Source: Tretioscincus oriximinensis
Lineage: Eukaryota > Chordata > Lepidosauria > Squamata > Gymnophthalmidae
DNA: 64,000 nucleotides
Assembly: GCA_022410635.1 (NCBI GenBank)
Contig: JAJVDF010000249.1
Location: 864,823-928,822, forward strand
Direction: 5' to 3'
In this document: positions 11,395 to 21,533 of the stretch, piece by piece
How positions within the stretch are numbered: the stretch's first letter is position 1
How the letters are laid out: every line of letters starts with the position of its first letter
Position numbers and translations under genes: made by a program
Notes under the pieces: generated by a model
The model's database searches: none
What the model was told of the DNA's origin: nothing
What the model saw: the letters and a program-made list of their open reading frames with translations, nothing else

Positions 11395-11912
11395 TAAGAA
11401 CATAAGAAGAGCCCTACTGGATCAGGCCACAGCCCATCTAGTCCAGCATTGTGTCTCACACAGAGGCCCACCAGATGCACCTGGGCAGCCTGAACAGAGG
11501 AAAGCAAAATATGCACCTGTTCAGGACTCCCTGCAAATGGTACTTCAGGTGTCCTGGCTGTTGCTCCATCCCGAAGGCAACATCCAGACATCTATCCTAG
11601 TACCCATTTATACCCTTGGTGTCCATAAACCTGTCTAGTCCTGTCTTGAAACTATCCAAGCTGTTAGCTACCACTACCTCTTCAGGTAGTAAATTCCACA
11701 GGCCGATGACCCTCTGGGTGAAAAAATACTTTCCTTTGTCTGTCCTCACTTTTCTGCCCATCAGTTTCAAGGAGGGCCCTCTGGTCCTTGTGTTGTGTGA
11801 TAGAGAAAACATTTTATTTCTATTCACCTTTTCCATCCCATGCATGATTTTGTACATTTCAATCAGATCACCTCTCAAACGTCACCTTTCAAGGCTGAAG
11901 AGGCCACATCAA
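11395..11912 (-). mobile_element. CR1-like LINE (family B)
   Basis: Minus-strand copy with a 93-codon frame (11878 to 11597) for the ORF2 C-terminus: GDLIEMYKIMHGMEKVN, SLSHNTRTRGPSLKL and RVIGLWNLLPEEVV are readable. The 3' UTR and 8-mers end at 11395. The 5' truncation is near 11912. Confidence 0.92.
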
Positions 11913-12922
11913 TATCCANTCCACATTAAGAGTCCACATAGCAACTGTGTTGACTGCTGGATCCCTCCGACTGTAGCTGCAGAGTGGGGAGAGGTAGCAG
12001 CTGTTTGATGCCTCACGTCTTGCTTGTGCTCGGGTGCTGCTCTCCTCCTTTGCCGCCTCCCCTCTGTCCCCCGACTCCCTCATATACTGCATATATGAAC
12101 CTCAAATAAGACCCAAAGGGGATGGAGGGGAAAAACNAGCCAGGCTTGGTCACCCCTTTGGCAAGGTACAGGGAGAGTTGACATTGTAGCCAGGAAGAAG
12201 AAAGGGCCTGGCTAAAACAAAAAACCTTTCCAACCCTTCAGGGCCCCGATCCATTTCAGGGGTGACCTGGATGGTTGTTCATTAACGCCAAGATTCCATG
12301 GGCTGCTTGGATGGCGGAGGGCAGTTCAATGGTGCCCAGGAGTGGAGAAAGGAGATTTCCGAAGTCGCTAACAACAAGAGATTGGGAGGATCTGCATCCT
12401 TGTCATCAAATCCAGTCCTTTTTGTCCCCCACTCCTCCCTCCCTCCCTCCCTAGCGAAAAATAAAAGGAGATTGTGTTTTGGAGTGTGTGATGCTCAAAA
12501 GGAGCTCTGCACAGAATGGTGGTCAGGAAGAACTGGCTGAAAATGTTCTGCACACAGACACCCAGCCTAGGAACGTCCCTTTCCCTAACAGACTGAGGCT
12601 CCCGTCACAACGCGGTTGAGTGTGAGTCTGAGATGGGAGCATCCACATAAATGAGAGTGGCTACAGATTCCTCAGTAGTCATAGAACTAACACGAATTCT
12701 GTCATGAACTTTGTAGCGGAAACAAGTGGTGTGCGTATTGAGAGAAGCGGAAGCATTTCGGAGTTGTTTTTTATGGTAATACAATTGGGACCAAGGATGT
12801 TGACTGCGCAGTTGTGCCAACTTTAAGGGGCAATGCGAATGCAGCCATAGATAAGTTACAGAGAGATGGATTGCATAGCTCATCTTGCCAGATGTAGGTT
12901 AGAATGAGGCAAAAATCANACC
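11913..12922. other. no recognisable gene or repeat
   Basis: Slightly GC-richer than its surroundings, with a short CCCT run near 12430-12455. Frames at 12298 and 12605 have no recognisable similarity. Confidence 0.45.
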
Positions 12923-12930
12923 ACTTACAG

Positions 12931-13136
12931 TAGGCTGACCGGTGAACCCTTTTTGGGGGGNTTGAAAATCCGTTTTTGGGGTGTCTCCCAGTTTTTTCTG
13001 AGGAAAATCTTTTCAAAAAAAGCTTTTTTTCAAAAAGTATTTTGTTTTTTAATTTTCTTTCCTTCAGAAAAAACTGGGAGGCACCCCCAAAACATGTTTT
13101 CAACCTCCCCTCAAAGGGGGTCATCTGGTCAGCCTA
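12931..13136 (+). mobile_element. palindromic hAT-like MITE, copy 2
   Basis: 206 bp, the same length as copy 1. It is flanked by a perfect 8-bp direct repeat ACTTACAG at 12923-12930 and 13137-13144, which fixes the ends as TAGGCTGACC and GGTCAGCCTA. Confidence 0.95.
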
Positions 13137-13499
13137 ACTTACAGCAGTCTTTAAAGGTGTACAGTGAAGGGTTTCCATGTCCCCAACTCCCTTTGAAACT
13201 CAGAATAACACAGCCCAGATCTCGTGTGATCTTTAAGAACCTTAATAATACGTTAGTGTACTAATTAGTAAAGACAGGTACCAACAACTGTGATTAACAG
13301 TGTACTGTACACTGCAGAAACTCAAGTAAATCTTTCTAACAAAAAGCCTTTGCAATTAATTGTCCACCAAAACGCATATAACTTTGGTCCTTTGTACAGT
13401 ATGTAAAAGCTGAAAGAAGAGAAAGAAATGCACACTTCTTGGTACACAGTAACTTTATTTTTATTTGCCTATTATAAGCAGCATTTAGCCCAGACTTAT
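13137..13499. other. no recognisable gene or repeat
   Basis: Short frames only. Begins with the right target-site copy of the preceding MITE. Confidence 0.5.
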
Positions 13500-13616
13500 A
13501 TTTTATTTATTTATTTATTTGTACTTGTAGCCCGCCATATACCTGAAGGTCTCAGGTTGGCCAACCGTAAGCTGGCGCACATAGCTTTTTTGTTGCTTTC
13601 TCCACAACAGGCACCA
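13500..13616 (-). mobile_element. SINE family A, 3' part only
   Basis: (ATTT)n at 13501-13520, then the inverted tail (CCGCCATATACCTGAAGG) and GCGCACATAGCTTTTTTG. The element stops at AACAGGCACC, so both pol III boxes are missing. Confidence 0.8.
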
Positions 13617-13849
13617 TGCAAAAAGTGTCTTATAAGGTCCGGTCCCAGATGTGCTTTCCTACCATATTCATTCCTGGAGAACAGGACTGAAACCAGAAAA
13701 TTATTTCCTTTTCTTTTCTTATTTATTCCAATTGTTCAGGACAAAAAAAATGATTTAGAAGCAAGAAATGCAAGATCCTACATCTGGGCAAAAATAATGT
13801 AAACAGCACATATAAAATGGGAGGAATATGTCTGAGCAGCAGCACAGGT
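13617..13849. other. no recognisable gene or repeat
   Basis: Between a SINE fragment and a CR1. Nothing is recognised. Confidence 0.45.
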
Positions 13850-14512
13850 GAGTAGGACCTGGGTGTATTGGTAGATCACAAACTAAACATGAGTCAACAG
13901 TGTGAAGCAGCTTCAAAAAAGGCAAACACAATCCTGGGATGTATCAAGAGGGGCATAGAATCTTGCTCACGTGAAGTAATTATTCCTCTCTACAGTACTT
14001 TGGTACGACCACACTTGGAATCCTGTGTTCAGTTTTGGGGGCCCAAATTTAAAAAGGACATTGATAAATTAGAGCAAGTACAAAAGAGAGTTACAAGGAT
14101 GGTGAGTGGTCTGGAAACCATGTCCTATGGGGAACAGTTAAAGGATCTGGGGATGTTTAGTCTGCAAAAGAGAAGACTGAGAGGAGACCTGATAGCTGTC
14201 TACAAATATCTGAAGGTCTTCCACAGAGCAGAGGGATCAGCATTGTCCTCATTGGCACATGGAAGGACTAGAAACAATAGGATGAAACTGCAAGGGAGTA
14301 GATTTAGATTAGATATCAGAAAAAACTTTCTAATAGTCAGGGTGATAAACCAGTGGAATAGGTCGCCACAGAGGGTGGTGAGTTCGCCTTCCCTGGAAGT
14401 CTTCCCTGGACAGTCATCTGTCTGGGATGGTTTAATGAATCCTGCATTGAGCAGGGGGTTGGACCCGATGACCCTAGAGGTCCCTTCCAACTCTATGATT
14501 CTATGATTCTAA
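13850..14512 (+). mobile_element. CR1 LINE, ORF2 C-terminus and 3' end
   Basis: The longest CR1-proper copy. An open frame of 212 codons from 13868 reads through the conserved C-terminal region: [62 protein letters not shown]. The RT catalytic core lies upstream and is absent. The 3' UTR ends in ATTCTATG octamers at 14495-14512, the diagnostic CR1 terminus. The frame runs through the usual stop into the 3' UTR, which suggests a small indel near 14400. Confidence 0.95.
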
Positions 14513-14739
14513 GTATGGGACCAATTATTCTGAGCATGCAGAGAAAATTATANACACATAAACCTCAATCACAGCATTCTTGCAGATACTTAGCCCAGAA
14601 ACAGAATATTTGCCTATGTGCAGAAAAATCCACTTTTACTTTTTGCTTAATAAGAATTTTGAATAAATTCATCAGCCATGTAACAGAGGGCAGAATCAGT
14701 TCTGGGGTGGTCGGAGACAAGACAGGAAATAGAGAAGAT

Positions 14740-14915
14740 TAATAAATGGTTAATCCTCAAAACAGAGGAAGTAAAAAGTGAGGTCTTCCAAGGTTCACTA
14801 TTAGGGCCTGTACTTTTTAATTATTTCACAGGTGATCAAAAGCTAGGGGAAAGTAGTAAGATATTTAAATTTGCTGATGACACTAAATCATTTAGGATTT
14901 TAAAAAATGGGGGGA
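14740..14915 (+). mobile_element. CR1-type reverse transcriptase core fragment
   Basis: Broken frames carry the RT block order: GSLLGPVLFN around 14790-14820, then KFADDTKS around 14869-14892. The FADD box is the RT catalytic motif. There is no continuous ORF. It may come from the same insertion as the preceding CR1 or a separate one, because the internal order is reversed relative to 13850-14512. Confidence 0.65.
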
Positions 14916-14921
14916 AATTGT

Positions 14922-15122
14922 GAAGAATGGCTCAGTCGCTAAGGAGACGTTCTTTCCTCTGAGAGATCAGGTTTCGAAGCCCTGTGTTGGACATGGGGAG
15001 GGGGTAGCACCTCCTGATTGCCTGCAGCTCTAGCCAACTCAGCTATTNGAAAGAAATGCAACTTTGTAATATGCATTTCAATTAGATAAAGGAGTACCAC
15101 CACTAACCTGAGGGGGAAGAAA
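14922..15122 (+). mobile_element. SINE family C
   Basis: tRNA-like head with A-box-like TGGCTCAGTCGCTAAGG (14930-14946) and B-box-like GGTTTCGAAGCCC (14970-14983). The body has GCACCTCCTGATTGCC and TTTCAATTAGATAAAGGAG. Copy 34930-35194 shares this AATTAGATAAA subtype. The pyrimidine tail is lost. Confidence 0.85.
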
Positions 15123-15135
15123 GAATAAGATGTAA

Positions 15136-15500
15136 GGCTGTGTGCACATGACGTCATAATAACTGCTACAAAGCTGTATTCCAGAATATAGCAATCGCAT
15201 GTGCACACCGCAAAGCTATATTCCGGAATATAGCAATTACGTGCACTTGACAGCTCGTACCCCCTGCCTACTGTCATGGTCGCTTTGCCGCCTCCTCACC
15301 TAAGCCAAAGCAGCTCCAGTCAGCAGCAGCCCCCGAAAGCAGGTGCAGGATTCTGCCAAAGCAACAGGTAGGAACGGAAGTGACTAGATGTACTGCTGGC
15401 CCCATCCACACAGTCCCATTCGGGGCCTGCCATAGCCTACACAAGCGTGGATGGCAGGCTCCTATTCTGAGGGACAGATTGGCTCACTGTGGATGCAGCC
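15136..15500. mobile_element. candidate MITE, family E
   Basis: Bounded by GGCTGTGTGCACATGACG at the left and its approximate inverse complement TCACTGTGGATGCAGCC at the right. Inside are inverted CTATATTCCGGAATATAGC (15219-15238) and a segment, GGGGCCTGCCATAGCCTACA, that is shared with the 42770-42949 element. Target duplication is not clear, and this may be two elements side by side. Confidence 0.4.
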
Positions 15501-15775
15501 TGTCAGCACAGTACAGTCCTTTTTTGAAAGCAGCTGTGTTCTTGCTTGTTTAATCTCTCGCGCCTTTTGTGCATATGGATATGCTTGGTAGATGAAAGGG
15601 TTGGCCGTGAGAGGACGGAGTTAGTTACAAGAAGATGGAGGTTCTCCGGAACATTGCCTGAATATCCCAGCAATAGTTTATTCCAGGGTAAACGGTGTTT
15701 ATTGTGGGATGACTGCTGAGAAACACTTATCTCATATTCCCAAATCTCTCTCATCGCGCTCCGATTGAGACAGAA
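15501..15775. other. no recognisable gene or repeat
   Basis: No coding motif or repeat similarity is recognised. Confidence 0.45.
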
Positions 15776-16201
15776 ATAAGAACATAAGAACATAAGAAAA
15801 GCCATACTGGATCAGGCCACAGCCCATCAAGTCCAGCATTCTGTGTCATACAGAGGCCCACCACATGGACCTGGACAGTCCAAACAGAGGAAAGCAAAAT
15901 ATGCTCCTGTTTATGACTCCCTGCAAATGGTATTTCAAGAGTCCTGCCTGTTGCTCCATCCCGGAGGCAACATCCAGACATCCATCCTAGTATCCATTTA
16001 TACCCTTGGTGTCCATAAACCTGTCTAGTCCTGTCTTGAAGCTGTCCAAGCTGTTAGCTACCACTACCTCTTTAGGAAGTAAATTCCACAGGCCAATGAC
16101 CCTCTGGGTGAAAAAATACTTTCCTTTGTCTGTTCTCACTTTTCTACCCAACAGTTTTAAGGAGGGCCCTCTGGTCCTAGTGTTGTGTGATAGAGAAAAC
16201 A
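15776..16201 (-). mobile_element. CR1-like LINE (family B)
   Basis: Full 3' UTR with CTTATGTT 8-mers at 15776-15798 and the ORF2 terminal codons (TGLDRFMDTKG). Truncated near the codons for [12 protein letters not shown] at 16201, where a SINE C tail begins. Confidence 0.9.
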
Positions 16202-16214
16202 TATGCTGTGTGCA

Positions 16215-16302
16215 TGCAGCCCAAGTCTTTGGGCAAGAATTAACCTTGTAAGCCACTTTGGAATAGAGCAGGATATAAAAACTCGATTCTTCTTCTTCTT
16301 CT
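16215..16302 (+). mobile_element. SINE family C, 3' part with (TTC)n tail
   Basis: TTTGGGCAAGAATTAACC, CTTGTAAGCCACTTTGG and GATATAAAAACTCGATTC, then TTC repeats at 16287-16301. The head is missing. Confidence 0.75.
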
Positions 16303-16589
16303 GAAGACTTCCAGAAGGATCTCTTAATGTTTGAAGTGTGGACAATCAAGTGGCAAATACACTTAGTAATGTACTCTGAAGCAAGACACAGAGAGGGACA
16401 AAAAATATCACAAATCATGTCTATAATAAATTAATGAAGTCTGAGTAGACCTGAAAAATCAACTTAATGATGGACCAGAAAAATCAACTTGTGTTTATGG
16501 TAGATAACACGATGGTTATCCTAGTTCACAGTGAAAAAACAAATTCANTGCTAAAGATAAACAGAAAAGGAATCTGTAAGCATCATGTT

Positions 16590-16780
16590 TCTCCTTTATA
16601 ATAAATGTGGTGAGGCCACATTGGGAATATGCCAATATGGTGATCACACTTCAGAAAGCTTATTGTAGAATTGAGAAAGGGGCAACTGAATGATTAGGGG
16701 ACTTGAACACTTCTCTTANGAGATCAGTGTTCAAGTGTCTGTACTTATTTAATGTTGAAAGATGGCATTTAATAGCACCA
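16590..16780 (+). mobile_element. diverged CR1-superfamily ORF2 fragment
   Basis: A broken frame reads VVRPHWEYANMVITLQK then an IEKG-like segment, matching the VRPHLEYC...KDI..LEKVQ block of the CR1-type LINEs elsewhere in the window. It is much older than family B copies. Confidence 0.5.
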
Positions 16781-17061
16781 TATTGAAGTTGATAAATGAT
16801 ACATGACATAAGAAAAGTGGATAGAGTAAATAAATATTTTCACTACCCCACCGCACTTAGAATCAAGTGTCACTATAAAATTCATAGACAGGGCATTATG
16901 ATTGTCAAAGGAAAGGGTTTTTTTTTTCAACCAATAACTGGTATTTTCTACCAGATATTGTGGTAACATTTACTAGCCCGGGTTGCTTTGAGGATGGCCT
17001 CTATGGATTACAGATTTATCAATGGCTTCAAAAAAGGATGCCTAGTCACTGCCTCTATGTT

Positions 17062-17127
17062 GAAGAGACATACTGTGTGAGACAGAATGCTGGAATAGAT
17101 GGGCTCTGGTCTGATTCAGCAGGGCTT
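17062..17127 (+). mobile_element. CR1-like LINE (family B), terminal fragment
   Basis: GTGTGAGACAGAATGCTGGA, then GATGGGCTCTGGTCTGATTC and a truncated 3' end. It abuts the tail of the minus-strand L2. Confidence 0.7.
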
Positions 17128-17376
17128 TTCTTATTTATTTATTTATTTGCATTTCTATACTGTCCTATACCCAAAGCTCTCAGGACAGTTAATAGTAAAA
17201 ACAGAATTAACAGGTTAAAAAACAATAGAACTGTAAGGAAGAGAGCCAATGGCCAAATTAAAGAGGAGAGTCTTTAGTGATTTCCTGAATGAACACAGTG
17301 ATGAAGATCGGTGCACCTCTAGGGGAGATTGTTCTATAGTCTAGGGGGCTGCAAGTGAGAAGGCTCTGCCCCAGTT
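17128..17376 (-). mobile_element. L2 LINE, 3' part (left of foldback insertion)
   Basis: (TTTA)n at 17128-17150 is the inverted AAAT tail. Then the inverted L2 3' UTR follows and the last ORF2 codons, including GAGAAGGCTCTGCCCC. The element continues at 19018-19385 on the other side of a 1641-bp insertion. Confidence 0.75.
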
Positions 17377-17569
17377 TAACAGGCCAGAGTATACCCCTGC
17401 CCAGACTACACCCAGGGTTAAAGGGGCTTAAGGTAGATTATATCCCAAGGGATAGACTGGCCTAAAGTCCAGACTATACCCCCCCAAGGTCAGATTATAT
17501 CCATCAGGCCTGAATATACCCTTCCAGGACAATAATACCCAGGGTTAAAGTGGTTAAAGTGGCCTAGGC

Positions 17570-18055
17570 TTGATTAGGAGGGGAGCGACAGGGGATGGGA
17601 GGGAAGGAGAAAAGAAGGAAAGGGGAAAAAAGAAAAGGAAGAAGTTAAGGAGGAAGGGAGGAAGAGAGGATTGGGGGAAAGAGAAAAACAAAAAACAAAA
17701 GAAGGAAAGAAGGAAAGAGAAAAAAGCAAAGGTGAAAAGGAGGAAAGGGGGAAAGGAGAAGAAGGAAGGGGAAGAGGGGATGGGAGGAAAGGAGAAAAAA
17801 GGAAAGGAGGAATGGAAACAGGAGGAAAAGAGAAAAGGAGGAAAGGTGAAAAGGAGGAAAGGAGAAGAAGAGAGGGAGGGAGAGGAGATGGGAAGAAAGG
17901 AGGAAAGGAAGAAAGGAGAAAAACAAAGGAAGGGAGAGGGGTTGGGAGGAGAAACGAAAAGGAGAAAAAGGGAGGGAGAGGGGATGGAAGAAAAGAAGAT
18001 GGAGGAGGAGGAAGAGAAAGAGAAAAAGGAAAAGGAAAAAGAAAAAAGAATATGC
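17570..18055. repeat. polypurine minisatellite (GGAAAGGAG-like)
   Basis: Nearly 490 bp of G/A on the plus strand, with loosely repeated units such as GGAGGAAAGGAGAAAA. Long frames occur on both strands only because pyrimidine-free sequence lacks most stops. Mirror-symmetric polypurine of this length can form triplex DNA. Confidence 0.9.
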
Positions 18056-18059
18056 TAGA

Positions 18060-18102
18060 GCCCGTTGCATAACCCAAACAGCAACGGGCTTATTCTACTA
18101 GT
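18060..18102 (+). mobile_element. Helitron-like 3' terminus
   Basis: A 9-bp stem GCCCGTTGC (18060-18068) pairs with GCAACGGGC (18081-18089) across a 12-nt loop. Eight nucleotides later comes CTAG followed by T (18098-18102). A hairpin just upstream of CTRR at an A/T target is the known Helitron 3' end. No Rep/helicase coding is present. Confidence 0.5.
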
Positions 18103-18242
18103 GGAGATAAGAAAAAGAGAAAGAGAAAGGAAGAACACAGAGGGAGAGAAGGAAAGCTTGAAACAAAGCAGCTTCCGGAAGGATAGGGGAAGGGAGGCTA
18201 GAGGCCCGACCTTATTCTGTTAGCAAAGTCAAGCTTATTCCA

Positions 18243-18270
18243 CTAGTTTCTATATATAATTGATGTGAGG
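18243..18270 (+). mobile_element. Helitron-like end junction
   Basis: A second CTAG (18243-18246), preceded by TTATTCCA much like the first 3' end, is followed two bases later by TCTATATATAAT (18249-18260). TC followed by a TATATAAT stretch resembles vertebrate Helitron 5' ends. This could be a head-to-tail junction, but no matching 3' end for the second copy is seen. Confidence 0.4.
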
Positions 18271-18764
18271 GTGTCAGAATTTGCATAAGGGGATGGAGCC
18301 TCTGGGGCAGCTGGGGTGAAGGAACCAATACATCCAGCTGTTGAAATTTTGAGTTGTTTTGAGTGGACCAACTGGCTTGTGTTCCACACAGTCAGGATTA
18401 GCCATTTTTAAAAATAGCGGCACCATCAGGTCAAACTGGGCAAAACCCATTTCAGACCACAATGAAGTATGCACACAAACACATGCACACAAATAAAAAG
18501 GTGGCACCATGTGGTTGAACCAGATGAAGCCTGCTTTGAACTGCAGTAAAGTACACACACACACACTTACATAAACACATACACACAGAAGAAAATGGTG
18601 GGCCCGTGCGATCAAACCAGACAAAGGATGGAAGGTGGTAAAAGAGAAAAATAGGTCTGAGGCAATGTGTGGGTTGAGTGGGGTGGGTTGGCTTGTGATG
18701 GGATGGCCTTGGTGGGTAGCAGTGATAGAGTACTCATTCAATCCCAATCTGTGAATGTGCAATT

Positions 18765-18832
18765 TATACCCCTTCAGACCACTTATACCCCCCATGATAT
18801 CATGAGGGATATAAGTGGTCTGAAGGGGTATA
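18765..18832. repeat. 68-bp near-perfect palindrome
   Basis: Arms 18765-18798 and 18799-18832 are inverse complements with two mismatches and no spacer. The centre is CATGATATCATG. It opens the right flank of the foldback element. Confidence 0.9.
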
Positions 18833-19010
18833 AAGTGGCTTAGACCATTTTATATCTCAGGGTATAATCTGGCCTAAGCCAATTTATATCCTGGGGGTAT
18901 AAACTGGCCCAAAGGGGGTATGAATTGGCCTAGGCCAGTATACTCAGGGTATAATCTAGCCTAGGCCACTTTAACCCCGAGTATACTCTGGCTGGGGGGA
19001 TATCCTTTGG
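18833..19010. repeat. degenerate tandem units of about 30-35 bp
   Basis: Successive imperfect units built on GGGTATAATCTGGCCTAGGC followed by a TTTATATCC-like segment. Each unit is itself partly palindromic (GGCCTAGGCC). Inverted relatives fill 17385-17560. Confidence 0.7.
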
Positions 19011-19017
19011 CCTGTTA

Positions 19018-19385
19018 CACCGGGTTCCTACACTCTTTGCTTTTGAGAGTGGTGGTACAGTCAGGAGGGCCTCTTTAGAAGATCTTAAGGCATAGGCAAC
19101 TTGGAATGGGAAAAGGTTATTTATGGCTCTAAAGGTTGAACTGGGCTCAGTAGCAAATTGGCAGACAGCACAACCCTTCCAAGACCGGCGCTATATGTAT
19201 CTGGCCAATAATTCCAGTCAGCAGTCTAGCTGCTGCATTCTACACCAATTGCAGCTTCTGAACTGTTTTCAAGGGCAGCCCCATATAGAGGGCATTACAA
19301 GAGTCCAGTCTTGAAGTTACCTGAGTGTGGATTATTGTGGCTAAAATCATCCTTGTTCAGAAGTGGCTGTAACTGGTGAACCAGA
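19018..19385 (-). mobile_element. L2 LINE ORF2 C-terminal part (right of foldback)
   Basis: Minus-strand broken frames read SCNALYMGLPLKTVQKLQLV then NAAARLL-like residues, the hallmark C-terminal block of L2 ORF2. The same block is seen intact at 62345-63095. Similarity reaches HQLQPLLNKD near 19370. It is the upstream half of the L2 whose 3' end is at 17128-17376. Confidence 0.8.
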
Positions 19386-20071
19386 CGTAACTGGAAGTAG
19401 GCACTCCTGTCTTGGCCACCTTAAACCAAATGGCCAGGGCTCACAAAATTCAGTTTCCAAAAAGTACCGATTGGGAAAATATGGGTTCGATATAGTGAGG
19501 CTATTAAAATCCCTCTGTACATGAAATGAATGCATGGCAGTTGCACTTACACAATCAATCAATCTAATCTGAACACTAAGAAGGATTTACATAACAGGGC
19601 TGCTCCTTCTGAATCTGCAGTGTCCAAAAGCTCCTTTTTAACAGTGTCAAAGCACTCTGTGTCACTAATATATGGTCTCCAGATGGAAGTACATTTCAAA
19701 ATTTCATGTTAAGCTCATAAATGTCACATATTCCCAAGTAGCTGAAAATGCCAATTGACTAAGCAATGTAAATAATAAAATAGAGAAGTAAGTGGGCAAA
19801 TGTGATCCCGTTGAAAGCTCCTAGTTTGAAAATGCCAAGCATCTCAGCGTATGGGAAGCTTATAGTCAGAACACAAACAAGGAACAGATATAAGAAAGCT
19901 AAAATCTCATCGGAATTAACTGTAGGACATTACGTACGACTTCTTTTCAGCTGATTGAAATTTTGTTGTAGACAGGTTTTCTTGTGAACTGCAGTTAATT
20001 CCCAATATTCAGAATACTGGGAAAGTAGAAATGATCACCAAATAAAACATACCTCCTCCAGTCTAATGAGG
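19386..20071. other. no recognisable gene or repeat
   Basis: Short frames only. Nothing is recognised. Confidence 0.5.
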
Positions 20072-20102
20072 AAGGAAGAAAGGAAGGGAGAAAGAAAGAA
20101 AT

Positions 20103-20146
<44 letters not shown>

Positions 20147-20172
20147 GAAGAAAAAAAGAAAGAAAGAAAGAT
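20072..20172. repeat. (GAAA)n microsatellite
   Basis: GAAA repeats with a few GGAA and AAAA variants. The best stretch is 20105-20143. Confidence 0.95.
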
Positions 20173-20584
20173 AAAAAATGCATTGGGAATTCTTGCTTAG
20201 CAATATTTCATCTAAGTTTTGTTAATTTGGGCCTTCAATGATTTGAAACCTAAAATGCAGGACAATATAACACTTCTCCAGTCACATTACACATTTTTTT
20301 CTTGTTTTGAAAAAGATCAGTTGACTTCTTGGGGTTTTTTTTAGGAAGGTGCAACATAAATCTGAGAAATCAAACAAATGAATGACACACAAGTAGAAAA
20401 TTGCCTCAACCAAATTCCAGAGGAAACAGGTATGTCTCAGCCAGCATCTAAACATGTAAAGTGTAGGTGTCTGATGTACCTCAGAGGCCCGCCAGGCACC
20501 CACAAAGTGTGGCTTTCTGTGCCTGGTAAAAGTGTTCTTCTTCACTCAGGCTTCTGTCTCCTAGCTCCACACTACATTTGTCCT

Positions 20585-20695
20585 TCCAGGGAGGGATGTT
20601 AAACATGTTTTGTTGCTTTTTATATTCTGTTACCTGGGACCTTTGGTGAAGGTCAGGATATAAATTCATAAATAAATAAAATGAATAAGTAATCT
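20585..20695 (+). mobile_element. L2-type 3' tail
   Basis: TTACCTGGGACCTTTGGTG, then AGGATATAAATTCATAAATA and AAAT repeats, matching the tail of family A SINEs and the L2 at 62345. No head or coding is recognisable upstream (20173-20584). Confidence 0.55.
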
Positions 20696-20744
20696 GGGTG
20701 CTACCTCAAAGAACACTTTCTTCCCACATGTCCACACCCCTTTG

Positions 20745-20826
20745 ATGAGTGAAGGGAGCTGTACTGGAAGATCTTAGGGTGTGGGCATGTCGGTATGGGA
20801 GGAGGTGTTCCTTCAAATATTTAGTC
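20745..20826 (-). mobile_element. L2 fragment
   Basis: GATCTTAGGGTGTGGGCATG and GGAGGAGGTGTTCCTTCA match the segment of the minus-strand L2 near 19080-19110. Short and diverged. Confidence 0.45.
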
Positions 20827-20854
20827 TCCTAGTTCAGTTTCACACTCCTCCTCC

Positions 20855-20965
20855 AGGAAGCCATTTGGGTGACCGTGGGTTAGACATAGATCTTTAGAAN
20901 TCTCTCAACCCTGCCCACCTCATAAACTGCCCTTTGATGAAAGGGGCACTATAAATGGTTTTGCT
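20855..20965 (+). mobile_element. SINE family A, body fragment
   Basis: CCTCCAGGAAGCCATTTGGG, GTGACCGTGGGTTAG and CTCTCAACCCTGCCCACCTC follow the order of the family A body. Both the tRNA head and the tail are missing. Confidence 0.6.
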
Positions 20966-21137
20966 GTTATCATTCCTAAGAGGATGATTTGACTCCCCCA
21001 ACGCCCAAAATAGAAATTGCCTTACTGATAATTCTGCTTGGGAATTATGTTACCATGTCATTGTGTATCTGTATGCAACAGTGGGCCTTACAAAGTATTC
21101 TAAACATAACAGTCTCAAGCTGTCATTTATTGAAACA

Positions 21138-21432
21138 GGCATGAATGGCTCAGTTGCTTAGGAAATGGTCTCTCACCTGAGAGATGGGGTTTTGAAGCCC
21201 TGTGTGGGACGTGGGGAGGGGTGAGCACCTTCCACTAGCCTGTAGCTCTAGCCAACCCAGCTATTCGAAAGCATGANTTGCAAGAAATTGCAACTGACTG
21301 CAAATAGATAATACATGGGAACCAACACAGCCTGGTGGGAAGATAGAATGTCAGCCTTCAGGCAAAATACCCTTGAAACCCACTTTGAGTCCCTTTGAAA
21401 GGTGAGAAAAGTGGAGTATAAGAACCCAGTTC
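21138..21432 (+). mobile_element. SINE family C, full length
   Basis: The best complete copy. A-box-like TGGCTCAGTTGCTTAGG (21147-21163); B-box-like GGGTTTTGAAGCCC (21187-21200). The body has AGCTATTCGAAAGC, ATTGCAAGAAATTGCAACTG and CCACTTTGAGTCCCTTTG. The 3' end is GTGGAGTATAAGAACCCAG, then the tail. The B-box C has mutated to T. Confidence 0.9.
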
Positions 21433-21450
21433 TTCTCCTTCTCATCATCA

Positions 21451-21495
<45 letters not shown>

Positions 21496-21498
21496 TTG

Positions 21499-21533
<35 letters not shown>

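Larger units (their letters stand above)
17377..19017. mobile_element. 1641-bp foldback element inserted in L2
   Basis: Left end TAACAGGCCAGAGTATACCC and right end (inverted) TAACAGGCCAAAGGATATCC form terminal inverted repeats. Both flanks (17377-17565 and 18760-19017) are built from inverted TATACCC/GGGTATA-rich units. The interior holds a purine tract, Helitron-like ends and about 500 bp of unrecognised sequence. Flanks CCCCAGTT and ACCGGGTT (5 of 8 matching) could be a decayed 8-bp duplication. No transposase frame is present: the long Lys/Glu frames at 17570-18072 come from the purine tract. I cannot assign a superfamily. Confidence 0.6.

Noticed and set aside
17570..18077. Long Lys/Glu-rich and Phe/Leu/Ser/Pro-rich frames
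   Set aside because: Polypurine minisatellite. Absence of stops follows from base composition on both strands.
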